From Clostridia bacterium (GTDB lineage Bacteria; Bacillota_E; RBS10-35; JAJYVN01): a stretch of DNA of 8,655 nt. The position numbers and the translations under genes were made by a program. Each line of letters opens with the position of its first letter. Position 1 is the stretch's first letter. The stretch spans positions 1 to 8,655 of the forward strand of contig DAHWHV010000633.1 in assembly GCA_027335545.1 (NCBI GenBank). Reading direction: 5' to 3'. Of this stretch, positions 1 to 5,178 are shown one piece after another. The notes beneath the pieces are model-generated. The model was not told where the DNA came from. It saw only the letters and a program-made list of their open reading frames with translations, and did no database searches.

Positions 1-1
1 C

Positions 2-160
2 GAGGCGGAGGCGGCGCTGCGCACCTTGGAGGCCCGCCTGGCCGATCCCGCGCTCTACCAGGACGGGGAGGCCGCGGCCGCGGCCGTGACCGGCTACGAG
101 CGGACCAGGGCCGACCTGGACGCGCTGTACGCCGCCTGGGAGGAGGCCGCGGGGGGGTGA
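2..160 (+). CDS. C-terminal end of an ABC-F family ATPase (partial)
   Basis: Only the last 52 codons are present; the gene begins outside the window and ends at TGA 158-160. The visible peptide is a charged, Ala/Leu/Glu-rich helical segment with the phrases LEARLADPALYQD and ADLDALYAAWEEA. This pattern is typical of the C-terminal coiled coil of ABC-F proteins (Uup/EttA-like), soluble ATPases with two nucleotide-binding domains that act on ribosomes or nucleic acid rather than in transport. The ATPase domains cannot be seen, so the family call rests on the tail alone, and another coiled-coil protein remains possible. A GC-rich hairpin follows the stop codon directly. Confidence 0.65.
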   Translation, partial: EAEAALRTLEARLADPALYQDGEAAAAAVTGYERTRADLDALYAAWEEAAGG

Positions 161-177
161 GGGCCCGGCCGGGGCCC
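161..177 (+). terminator. Possible hairpin terminator after the ABC-F gene
   Basis: GGGCCC (161-166) and GGGCCC (172-177) form a 6-bp stem around a 5-nt loop immediately after the stop codon. There is no T-tract, so this is at most a GC-only hairpin terminator. Short stems like this arise readily by chance in such GC-rich DNA. Confidence 0.3.
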
Positions 178-598
178 CGAGGGCTCGGCCCGACTGTGGG
201 CGGTCGGCCGGCGCAGGGATACGCCGGGCGTGGGGGGCCGATGCCTCCACCACCGCGGCCCGCGACGGTCGCCCGGCGCCACGGGCGCGTCCGGGCGTCG
301 TGCTCCCGCGGCGGTCGCGCCGAGGAACCCTCCAGCGCCTCCGGGGCCCCTGGGTGGGCGGGGTGCGGGCCTATGTCGGCCCCGGGGCTCACCCCGCGCC
401 GGCCGGCGGGGTGCAGGAATCCGGGGGTGCCGGCCGAAGCCGTGCCGCAGCGACACAAGCAGTGCCGATTCCCCTGTTGGCGCCGGGCGGCGGGGGCCCA
501 GCAGGGGCGTCGGCCCCGGTCCGGCGGGCGTGGCCCACCTGGCCACAGGGGTGGGCTGCCGGGCGCGGCGCGGAGCCCCGTGCGATTTCGACACCATC

Positions 599-605
599 AA
601 GGGGG
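599..605 (+). promoter_or_regulatory. Ribosome-binding site that fixes the zapA start
   Basis: AAGGGGG ends 10 nt before GTG 616. It supports starting zapA at this GTG rather than at any upstream codon of the long open frame. Confidence 0.55.
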
Positions 606-615
606 CACGAGCGCG

Positions 616-951
616 GTGGCCGAACGCACACCGGGGACAACCGGCCCGGGCGACGCCGAGCGCAAAGGGAACCGGGTGGTCGTGCGCATCTACGGGCAGG
701 AGCACCGGATGCTCGGGGACGCCCCCGCGGACTACATGCAGGAACTGGCCGCCCGGGTGGACCAACGGATGCGCGAGATCGCCAAGCTCAACCCGCGCCT
801 CGGCACCGCCCAGGTGGGCGTGCTGGCGGCCCTGAACACGATGGACGACCTGGTGCGCCTGGAGGCCCAGCACCAGCGGGTCCTCGCCCTCTGGGAGCGG
901 GAGTGGCGCAAGGTGGAGGCGGCGCAGGCCGCCGCCAACAAGCCCAAGTGA
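616..951 (+). CDS. zapA: Cell division protein ZapA
   Basis: The product is 111 aa, a usual length for ZapA, a small cytosolic protein that binds FtsZ filaments and promotes their bundling in the Z-ring. After a loose N-terminus, the family core starts near residue 19 with NRVVVRIYGQEHRMLGD, a beta strand/turn typical of ZapA. It continues with DYMQELAARVDQRMREIA (40-56), the NPRLGTAQVGVLAALN segment (59-74) and a C-terminal helix of charged/hydrophobic heptads (about 75-107) that in the family makes the dimer/tetramer coiled coil. GTG 616 was chosen for its ribosome-binding site at 599-605 and because the upstream frame has no ZapA similarity. The gene lies downstream of an ABC-F gene after a long leader and is followed by a hairpin. 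In many Bacillota zapA follows pheST; that context is not visible here. Confidence 0.88.
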   Translation: MAERTPGTTGPGDAERKGNRVVVRIYGQEHRMLGDAPADYMQELAARVDQRMREIAKLNPRLGTAQVGVLAALNTMDDLVRLEAQHQRVLALWEREWRKVEAAQAAANKPK

Positions 952-958
952 GGGGCGT

Positions 959-977
959 GCCGGGGGAGGGCCCCGGC
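959..977 (+). terminator. Hairpin after zapA
   Basis: GCCGGGG (959-965) and CCCCGGC (971-977) form a 7-bp stem with a 5-nt loop, beginning 8 nt after the zapA stop. A second stem, GCCCCGC/GCGGGGC with tetraloop TTGG, follows at 1023-1040. Neither has a T-tract, so termination is inferred only from position. Confidence 0.4.
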
Positions 978-1029
978 CCGCCCGCCCGGGACCACCGCCC
1001 CGCCGGGCGCGGGAGCGGGCAGGCCCCGC

Positions 1030-1058
1030 TTGGGCGGGGCGCCCGACTCTGGTAGGCT
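1030..1058 (+). promoter_or_regulatory. Weak promoter candidate before the small Cys-rich ORF
   Basis: TTGGGC (1030-1035) and TAGGCT (1053-1058) are separated by 17 nt, resembling a GC-biased sigma-70-type promoter. A transcription start would fall close to the ribosome-binding site at 1066, giving an unusually short leader. The -35 half also overlaps a hairpin, so this may be coincidental. Confidence 0.25.
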
Positions 1059-1078
1059 CCGTGGTGGAGGGATGACCC

Positions 1079-1348
1079 ATGTGCCGTCTCGCCTGCTGGT
1101 TGCTGCAACTCCTGGGTTTCCGCTTCCTGTTCACGGGTGCCGCGCGTGGCTGCTCGGGGGCTGGCGCCGGCGACGGTGCGTGTGGCTGCTCCGGGGCTGG
1201 CGGCGACCCCGCGCAGGCCGCTAGGCGGCGGGAGCGGCGGCGGCGCTTCCGTGCCAAGCTGCGCGAGGCCTTCGCCGTGTGGAACGAAGAGGATGAAGAC
1301 GCCTCTGTCCCCTCGGCGGCCGCCCCGGCGGATCCGTTGGAGGGGTAG
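1079..1348 (+). CDS. Small Cys-rich hypothetical protein (89 aa)
   Basis: I do not recognise this protein. The ribosome-binding site GGAGGG (1066-1071) stands 7 nt before ATG 1079, and third codon positions are mostly G or C, which supports a real gene. The N-terminus (residues 4-20) is hydrophobic and aromatic (LACWLLQLLGFRFLF) and could be a membrane anchor or poor signal sequence. A Gly/Cys/Ala segment follows with a near-repeat, GCSGAGAGDG (24-33) and GCSGAGGD (36-43); cysteines are at 2, 6, 25, 35 and 37. Next come a basic stretch (RRRERRRRFRAK, 49-60), an amphipathic helix with FAVWNEEDEDAS, and a Pro/Ala tail. A competing frame from ATG 1072 gives a 50-aa Arg/Trp-rich peptide that looks less natural. 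The ORF is in the same frame as the downstream UbiB gene, separated by TAG 1346-1348. Confidence 0.5.
   Translation: MCRLACWLLQLLGFRFLFTGAARGCSGAGAGDGACGCSGAGGDPAQAARRRERRRRFRAKLREAFAVWNEEDEDASVPSAAAPADPLEG
1339..1345 (+). promoter_or_regulatory. Ribosome-binding site for the UbiB-family gene
   Basis: GGAGGGG lies inside the last codons of the small ORF. It is 6 nt before in-frame CTG 1352, 13 nt before the out-of-frame ATG 1359, and 39 nt before TTG 1385. Its spacing fits CTG 1352 best, which leaves the UbiB start open. Confidence 0.45.
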
Positions 1349-1384
1349 GGCCTGAACGATGCACGTCTGCCGCGGGCGGGCCCC

Positions 1385-3133
1385 TTGCGCACGGCCCGCG
1401 TGCTCTGGTTGTGCGTGCGCATCGCCTTGGACTTCGCGGCCCTCGCCGTGGTGCGCCGGGTCCGCGGCGCCGAGGTCGCCCGGCGGCGGGAGGCGGGGGT
1501 GTACGCGCGCCAGGGGGCCCGCATCCGCCGGGTCGCCCTCGGGCTGCAGGGCCTGATCATCAAGGTGGGCCAGTTTCTCAGCACGCGGGCGGACCTGTTG
1601 CCCGAGGCGTTCACGCGCGAACTCACCCCGCTGCAGGACATCGTCTCGCCGCTGCCCTGGGCGGCCGTCGCCACGCGCTTGGAGGAGGCGTACGGCCGCC
1701 GGCCGGAAGAGGTCTTCGCCGCGATCGAGCGCGAGCCGCTCGCCGCGGCCTCCCTGGCCCAGGTGCACGCGGCCCGCCTCCCCGACGGGCGCGAGGTGGC
1801 CATCAAGGTGCTGCGCCCCGGCATCGAGGGCCTGGTGCGCACCGACCTCGCCTCGCTCCGGTTCGCCGCGCGCTGGGCGGAGCGGCACACCGCCTGGGGG
1901 CGACGCTTCGACCTCCTGGCCGTGCACGCGGAGTTCGCCGCCACCTCCCGGGCGGAGTTGGACATGGTGGCCGAGGGTGAGCGGGCGGCGCGTTTCCGGG
2001 CCAACTTCGCCGGCAGCCCGTGGGTGCGGGCCCCCGAGGTCTACCCCGAGTGGACCCGGCCCACCGTGCTGGTGATGGAGCGTGTGGGCGGCCTGCGCAT
2101 CGACGACACGGCGGCGCTGGGCGCCGCCGGGGTGGATCCCGGGCGGCTGGCGCGCCGCCTGCTGCGCAGCTTCATGCAGCAACTGCTGCGGGACGGTTTC
2201 TACCACGCGGACCCGCACCCCGGGAACCTCTTCGTGCAGCCCGACGGCGCGCTGACCTACGTGGACTTCGGAATGATGGGTTCTCTGGCGGCGGGCGATC
2301 GCGCCGCCCTGCGCCTCTTCTTCCGCGGGGTCCTGCAACGCGACGTGGACCTCGTGACCCAAGCCGCCATCGACCTCGGCTTCGTGCGCCCCGGAACGGA
2401 CCGCGTGCTGCTGCGGCGGGCGATGGCCTTCGCTGTGGACCGCATCCTTGGCCTGGAACACCGGCCGCCGGGGGGGGAGGGCTTCCATGCCTTCGGGGAG
2501 GAGATGCGGGAGTTTCTCTACTCCCATCCCTTCCAACTCCAGGCCCGCTACACGATGCTCGGCCGGGGCTTCGGCATGCTGGCCGGGATCGTGGAGCGCC
2601 TCCTGCCCGCCGGAGGCCGCGGGGACGAGGGCGGGGACGGGTCCGAGGGCTTCTTCCGGCTCCTGATGGATGCGGCCCTGCGCTACCTGGACGCCGGTGC
2701 GGCGCAAGGCCTCTTAGGCGCGGCGCGCGCCGGCGGCCCCGGGCCGAGCGGGGCCGGCCGCCCCTCCCTGGAGGGCCTCGCGTCCTCCCTGCTCGGGGCG
2801 GCGGGGCCCGAGGTCGTCGGCGTGCTGCGGGATACGCTGACGGCCCCCGCCCACCTGGATCGGACGCTGCAGGCCCTGGCGCGTGGGGACTGGCAGTTGC
2901 CCGTGGACTGGTCGCCGCTGCTGCGCGAGGTGCGGCGCCAGGGGGAGCGCGCCCGTGCGTTGGGCTGGGCGATCTGGGGCGGCGCCCTGCTGCTCGCCGG
3001 CGCCTCCCTGCGGGGCACCCCCGGCGGCCGGGGCCTCGGCGACGCCCTCTGGGCCCTGGCGGCCGTTTGCTTGCTGGCCTTCGCCGCCGGCGGCCGCGCG
3101 CGGCGCCGGCCACCCACCGGGCCGGCGGACTGA
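1385..3133 (+). CDS. ubiB: UbiB/ABC1 (AarF) family atypical protein kinase-like protein
   Basis: From TTG 1385 the product is 582 aa, slightly longer than typical UbiB proteins (about 500-560). It has the family's invariant motifs in order: KxGQ (K60-Q63, in IIKVGQFLSTRADLLPE), the Ala-rich loop AAASLAQVH (120-128) that replaces the usual Gly-rich loop, the VAIK lysine (K141), ELDMVAEGE (191-199), the HADPHPGN catalytic-loop equivalent (274-281) and the metal-binding DFG (294-296). Two hydrophobic segments near the C-terminus (about 525-542 and 551-569) match the membrane anchor of the family. Family members have ATPase activity and support isoprenoid-quinone biosynthesis or related lipid handling at the membrane; the exact partner here is unknown. 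TTG 1385 is a conservative start. CTG 1352, with better ribosome-binding-site spacing, would add 11 residues. The gene converges on the trkA gene at 3223-3888. Confidence 0.87.
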   Translation: MRTARVLWLCVRIALDFAALAVVRRVRGAEVARRREAGVYARQGARIRRVALGLQGLIIKVGQFLSTRADLLPEAFTRELTPLQDIVSPLPWAAVATRLEEAYGRRPEEVFAAIEREPLAAASLAQVHAARLPDGREVAIKVLRPGIEGLVRTDLASLRFAARWAERHTAWGRRFDLLAVHAEFAATSRAELDMVAEGERAARFRANFAGSPWVRAPEVYPEWTRPTVLVMERVGGLRIDDTAALGAAGVDPGRLARRLLRSFMQQLLRDGFYHADPHPGNLFVQPDGALTYVDFGMMGSLAAGDRAALRLFFRGVLQRDVDLVTQAAIDLGFVRPGTDRVLLRRAMAFAVDRILGLEHRPPGGEGFHAFGEEMREFLYSHPFQLQARYTMLGRGFGMLAGIVERLLPAGGRGDEGGDGSEGFFRLLMDAALRYLDAGAAQGLLGAARAGGPGPSGAGRPSLEGLASSLLGAAGPEVVGVLRDTLTAPAHLDRTLQALARGDWQLPVDWSPLLREVRRQGERARALGWAIWGGALLLAGASLRGTPGGRGLGDALWALAAVCLLAFAAGGRARRRPPTGPAD

Positions 3134-3171
3134 AGCGGTAGCGACCGCTCCGGGGGCGGCCGGAGCGCCGC
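3134..3171. terminator. Hairpins between convergent ubiB and trkA genes
   Basis: AGCGGT (3134-3139) and ACCGCT (3144-3149) form a perfect 6-bp stem with tetraloop AGCG directly after the ubiB TGA. A second 5-bp stem GCGGC/GCCGC (3156-3160/3167-3171) follows. The 89-bp gap lies between convergent genes, so a bidirectional terminator is expected, but there is no T-tract on either strand. Confidence 0.45.
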
Positions 3172-3222
3172 GTGGGGCGGGTGGCGCGGTGGGAGCGCGC
3201 CCCGGGTGTGGGGGACCGGGCC

Positions 3223-3888
3223 TCAGCGTCCCTCGGGGGCCAGCAGCGCCTGCAGCGGCCCCTCCGCCTCGGCCGGCGCCACCAGCAGCAGGCGGTCGCC
3301 GCCGACCAACCCCGTGCCCCCGCCGGGAACGAGGACCTCCCGCCCGCGGATCACGGCGAAGAGCAGGCTCCCCTCCGGCCAGGGGACGTCGCGCACCAGG
3401 GTGCCGCTGACGGGGGAGGCGGGCGAGAGGTCCACCTGCACCACGGCGACGCCGCCCCCGGGGAAGGCCAGCAGGGTGCGCACGCGTTCGGCGGCCACCT
3501 CGCGCTCGATGAGTTCGGCGAGGATGGCGCTGCTGCTCACCGTCGCCTCGATGCCTGAGAGCCGGAAGAGGCGCTCGTTGCGGGGGTCGTTGAGCCGGGC
3601 GATGACCCGCGTTGCCTCGAAGTGGGAGGTCGCCTGGACGGCGACCAGCAGGTTGATGGCGTCATCCCCGGTGACCGCCGCCACCACGTCCGCCCGGGCG
3701 CAACCGGCCCCGTCCAGGACCGAGGGCAACGTGGCGTTGCCCGTGACCACCACGTCGCCTAGCACCTCCGTCAGGGCCTGGACCCGGAGGGGGCGCTGCT
3801 CGATGACGGCCACCTCGTGGCCCTGCGCCTGGACGGTCCGGCCCAGGTGCAAACCGACCTTGCCGCCCCCAATGATCAGCACGTACAC
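3223..3888 (-). CDS. trkA: TrkA/RCK-domain potassium regulatory protein (TrkA-N + TrkA-C)
   Basis: The 221-aa cytosolic protein begins directly with the Rossmann strand VLIIGGGKVG (GxGxxG at G7, G9, G12). The acidic residue closing the second strand is E30, typical of NAD(H) binding, followed by AAVTGDDAINLLVA (70-83) and ARLNDPRNERLF (97-108) as in TrkA-N domains. Residues about 137-207 form a TrkA-C (RCK_C)-like domain. TrkA/KtrA proteins form rings that gate a TrkH/KtrB-type K+ channel in response to nucleotides; no such channel gene is in the window. GTG 3888 was chosen because it opens the fold exactly and has GGGAGG 8 nt upstream. The frame is open further, to a GTG at 4140 overlapping the previous stop (GTGA), which would add 84 low-complexity residues. 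The neighbour at 4137-4565 is a second, shorter TrkA; such pairs resemble ceoB/ceoC of mycobacteria. Confidence 0.85.
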   Translation of the reverse strand: MYVLIIGGGKVGLHLGRTVQAQGHEVAVIEQRPLRVQALTEVLGDVVVTGNATLPSVLDGAGCARADVVAAVTGDDAINLLVAVQATSHFEATRVIARLNDPRNERLFRLSGIEATVSSSAILAELIEREVAAERVRTLLAFPGGGVAVVQVDLSPASPVSGTLVRDVPWPEGSLLFAVIRGREVLVPGGGTGLVGGDRLLLVAPAEAEGPLQALLAPEGR

Positions 3889-3896
3889 GAACGACG

Positions 3897-3902
3897 CCTC
3901 CC
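3897..3902 (-). promoter_or_regulatory. Ribosome-binding site of the second trkA gene
   Basis: On the minus strand GGGAGG lies 8 nt before GTG 3888. It is the main sequence support for the short form of the protein over the 84-residue longer form. Confidence 0.5.
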
Positions 3903-4023
3903 ACGACGCGCCTCTGCTCGGCGGGCGGATCCGGACGCGGCGCGCGGCGGGTCCGGAGGGCCTCCGGGCCGGGTGGGTGGGCCGTGCGGCCGGCCCCCGC
4001 GGGAACCCGTGCGCGGCAGCCTC

Positions 4024-4084
4024 GGTCCCCGCGAGCCCGCCCGACGGGGACCCCTCGAGCTTTTCCGGCAGCCCGCCCGACGGG
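4024..4084 (-). repeat. 15-nt direct repeat and hairpin in the gap between the two trkA genes
   Basis: AGCCCGCCCGACGGG occurs at 4034-4048 and 4070-4084, exactly 36 nt apart. The first copy overlaps an 8-bp stem, GGTCCCCG (4024-4031) with CGGGGACC (4045-4052). Because GGGACC recurs at 4082-4087, GGTCCC could pair with either. In the extended trkA frame the repeat encodes PSGGL twice, 12 residues apart, so it is either a structured intercistronic RNA or an in-frame peptide repeat. Confidence 0.6.
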
Positions 4085-4136
4085 ACCGTGCCCGCGGTTC
4101 GCCGAGCGCCGCGCGCTCCCCCCCCGCGGGCCAGGC

Positions 4137-4565
4137 TCACGGGGACCGACGGGGGGCCGGGGGCGACAGGAGGCCGCGCACCGAGCCCAGGACCAGGTCC
4201 GGCAGGTCCACGGTCTCCACGCCGAGTTCGGCGTACAGCCCCGCGAACTCGGGGTCGTTGACGCGGACGCGCACGCGCCGGACGCCGAAGAGCAGGGCCA
4301 CGGCCCGGGCCACGATGAAGTTCGTGGCGTCGTCATTGGTCAGCACCGCCACGGCGTCGGCGTCCGCCACGCGGGCCTTGTGCAGCACCGCCTCGTCAAA
4401 GCCCGTCCCCAGCACGGTCTCTCCGCTGAAACCCCGCCCCAGCCGGCCGAGGCTCGCGGGGTCGAAGTCCACGACGCAGACGTCGCACCCCTCGGCCGCG
4501 AGGCTGCGGGCGATGTGGGCCCCGATGCGGCCGCAACCGATGATCACCAGGCGCAAGGCGGCCAC
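4137..4565 (-). CDS. trkA: Short TrkA-N (RCK NAD-binding) protein lacking TrkA-C
   Basis: The 142-aa protein consists essentially of one TrkA-N Rossmann domain. It has VIIGCGRIG (GxGxxG at G10, G12, G15), the acidic residue D33 after strand two (VVDFD), VLTNDDATNFIVA (74-86) and RVRVNDPEFAGLY (99-111). The sequence ends soon after (LLSPPAPRRSP), so the C-terminal regulatory domain of ordinary TrkA is absent. Mycobacteria encode a comparable two-gene TrkA pair, so this one may assemble with its neighbour at 3223-3888. The start is uncertain: GTG 4565 has GGGAGGGG touching it (4573-4566), which is tight, while TTG 4556 would be spaced about 11 nt from GGAGG and remove three residues. The gene follows an 18-bp hairpin and the stop codon of the USP-like gene, and is probably co-transcribed with it. 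Confidence 0.82.
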   Translation of the reverse strand: MAALRLVIIGCGRIGAHIARSLAAEGCDVCVVDFDPASLGRLGRGFSGETVLGTGFDEAVLHKARVADADAVAVLTNDDATNFIVARAVALLFGVRRVRVRVNDPEFAGLYAELGVETVDLPDLVLGSVRGLLSPPAPRRSP

Positions 4566-4578
4566 CCCCTCCCGTGGC

Positions 4579-4628
4579 GCGGCGGGGCCGGCGGGGGATC
4601 CCCGCCCGGTCCCCGCCGGCCCCGCCGC
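4579..4628 (-). repeat. Perfect 18-bp inverted repeat between the USP-like gene and trkA
   Basis: Positions 4579-4596 are exactly complementary to 4611-4628, with a 14-nt loop (4597-4610). An alternative inner hairpin GGCGGGG-GAT-CCCCGCC (4590-4606) shares the left arm. In transcription order the repeat begins one base after the TAG stop of the upstream gene (4632-4630) and ends 5 nt before the GGGAGGGG ribosome-binding region of the next. There is no T-tract. It may be an attenuator, a processing/stability element or a factor-assisted terminator. Confidence 0.8.
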
Positions 4629-4629
4629 C

Positions 4630-5178
4630 CTAATGCCCGCCGGAGCGGATGCCCCCCGGCAGCTCGTCCGACACCGGTAGCAGGACGGCCTGCGCGGGGC
4701 CGACCGCCTCCATCAATTCCGCGAGACGCGACAGGGTGCCGCACAGGACCACGGCGTCGGCGCGCAGGCCGCCCAGCGTCTCCCGCAGCATGGTACGCAC
4801 GTTCCGGCCGCGGTGCAAATGGCTGTATACGGTAACGCCCGAGCGACCGGCCAGGCGCTCGACCTGCTGCAGCAGGGCCGCCATGTGTTCGGTCTCCTCG
4901 CCCGGCGGCGCCTCCAACGGCACGGACAGGGGAACCCGGACCGCCCCCAGGACGTGTAGGGCGCCCCCGGGGGGCACCAGCAGGCACGTCGCGGCCACCG
5001 CCCGGGCGACCACGGCGGCGGGCAGGGGCGGGGCCGCCCCCTCCACCTCCACCTCCAGCACCAGCAGGGGCAGGCGCCAGGGTCGCTGTTGCCGGGGGCT
5101 CGGTCGGTTCCGCCACCGCGCCGCCAGGGAACCGCCGATCGCGGCCACGGGCACGGCCAGGAGCCAGAGGGGGCTCAA
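4630..5178 (-). CDS. Membrane-anchored universal stress protein (UspA-like) domain protein
   Basis: From TTG 5178 the product is 182 aa. Residues 3-20 (PLWLLAVPVAAIGGSLAA) form one hydrophobic segment followed by RWRNR, which suggests an N-in or N-out membrane anchor. The rest alternates strands and helices in the USP order: LLVLEVEVEG, a helix, ALHVLGAVRVPLSVPLEAP, EETEHMAALLQQVERLAG, VTVYSHLHRGRN, then ADAVVLCGT. The VP...PL.AP...E pattern is seen in USP domains attached to amino-acid/potassium permeases, so it might be a detached domain of that kind. The GXXGXG(S/T) nucleotide-binding signature of ATP-binding USPs is not evident. The start overlaps the kdpD-like stop (TTGA), implying translational coupling and a joint role in potassium sensing. 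Function is inferred from context. Confidence 0.65.
   Translation of the reverse strand: MSPLWLLAVPVAAIGGSLAARWRNRPSPRQQRPWRLPLLVLEVEVEGAAPPLPAAVVARAVAATCLLVPPGGALHVLGAVRVPLSVPLEAPPGEETEHMAALLQQVERLAGRSGVTVYSHLHRGRNVRTMLRETLGGLRADAVVLCGTLSRLAELMEAVGPAQAVLLPVSDELPGGIRSGGH

Larger units (their letters stand above)
161..615 (+). other. 455-bp non-coding region upstream of zapA with alternative hairpins
   Basis: No convincing gene lies here. The zapA reading frame is open back to 157, but the peptide it would give upstream of 616 is low-complexity and unlike ZapA. The stretch holds several strong inverted repeats. GCGGGGTG occurs at 358-365 and again at 406-413, and its complement CACCCCGC (390-397) can pair with either copy. 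A nested stem GGGCC/GGCCC (367-371/378-382) supports the first pairing. Nearer the gene, GTGGCC/GGCCAC (530-535/541-546) competes with GCCCACC/GGTGGGC (533-539/550-556). It may be a structured leader or unannotated RNA. I could not match it to T-box, RNase P, SRP, 6S or tmRNA signatures. Confidence 0.4.

Noticed and set aside
157..615. N-terminal extension of zapA to the first in-frame start
   Set aside because: The 153 extra residues are low-complexity and unlike ZapA, and GTG 616 has its own ribosome-binding site.
161..615. T-box, RNase P, SRP, tmRNA or 6S RNA upstream of zapA
   Set aside because: I looked for the T-box GGGTGG-ACCGCG core, RNase P GAGGAAAGTCC and the SRP GGAAG loop and found none. 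6S RNA has little fixed sequence and could not be tested by eye.
94..2707. Two very long minus-strand open frames (over 600 codons each) covering zapA and ubiB
   Set aside because: Their translations are Arg/Pro/Ala-rich and match no family, while the + strand carries ZapA and UbiB motifs in the correct frames. Long antisense frames are a by-product of very high GC content.
3889..4136. CRISPR array or tandem-repeat array suggested by the 15-nt repeat
   Set aside because: There are only two copies, no further units and no cas genes.
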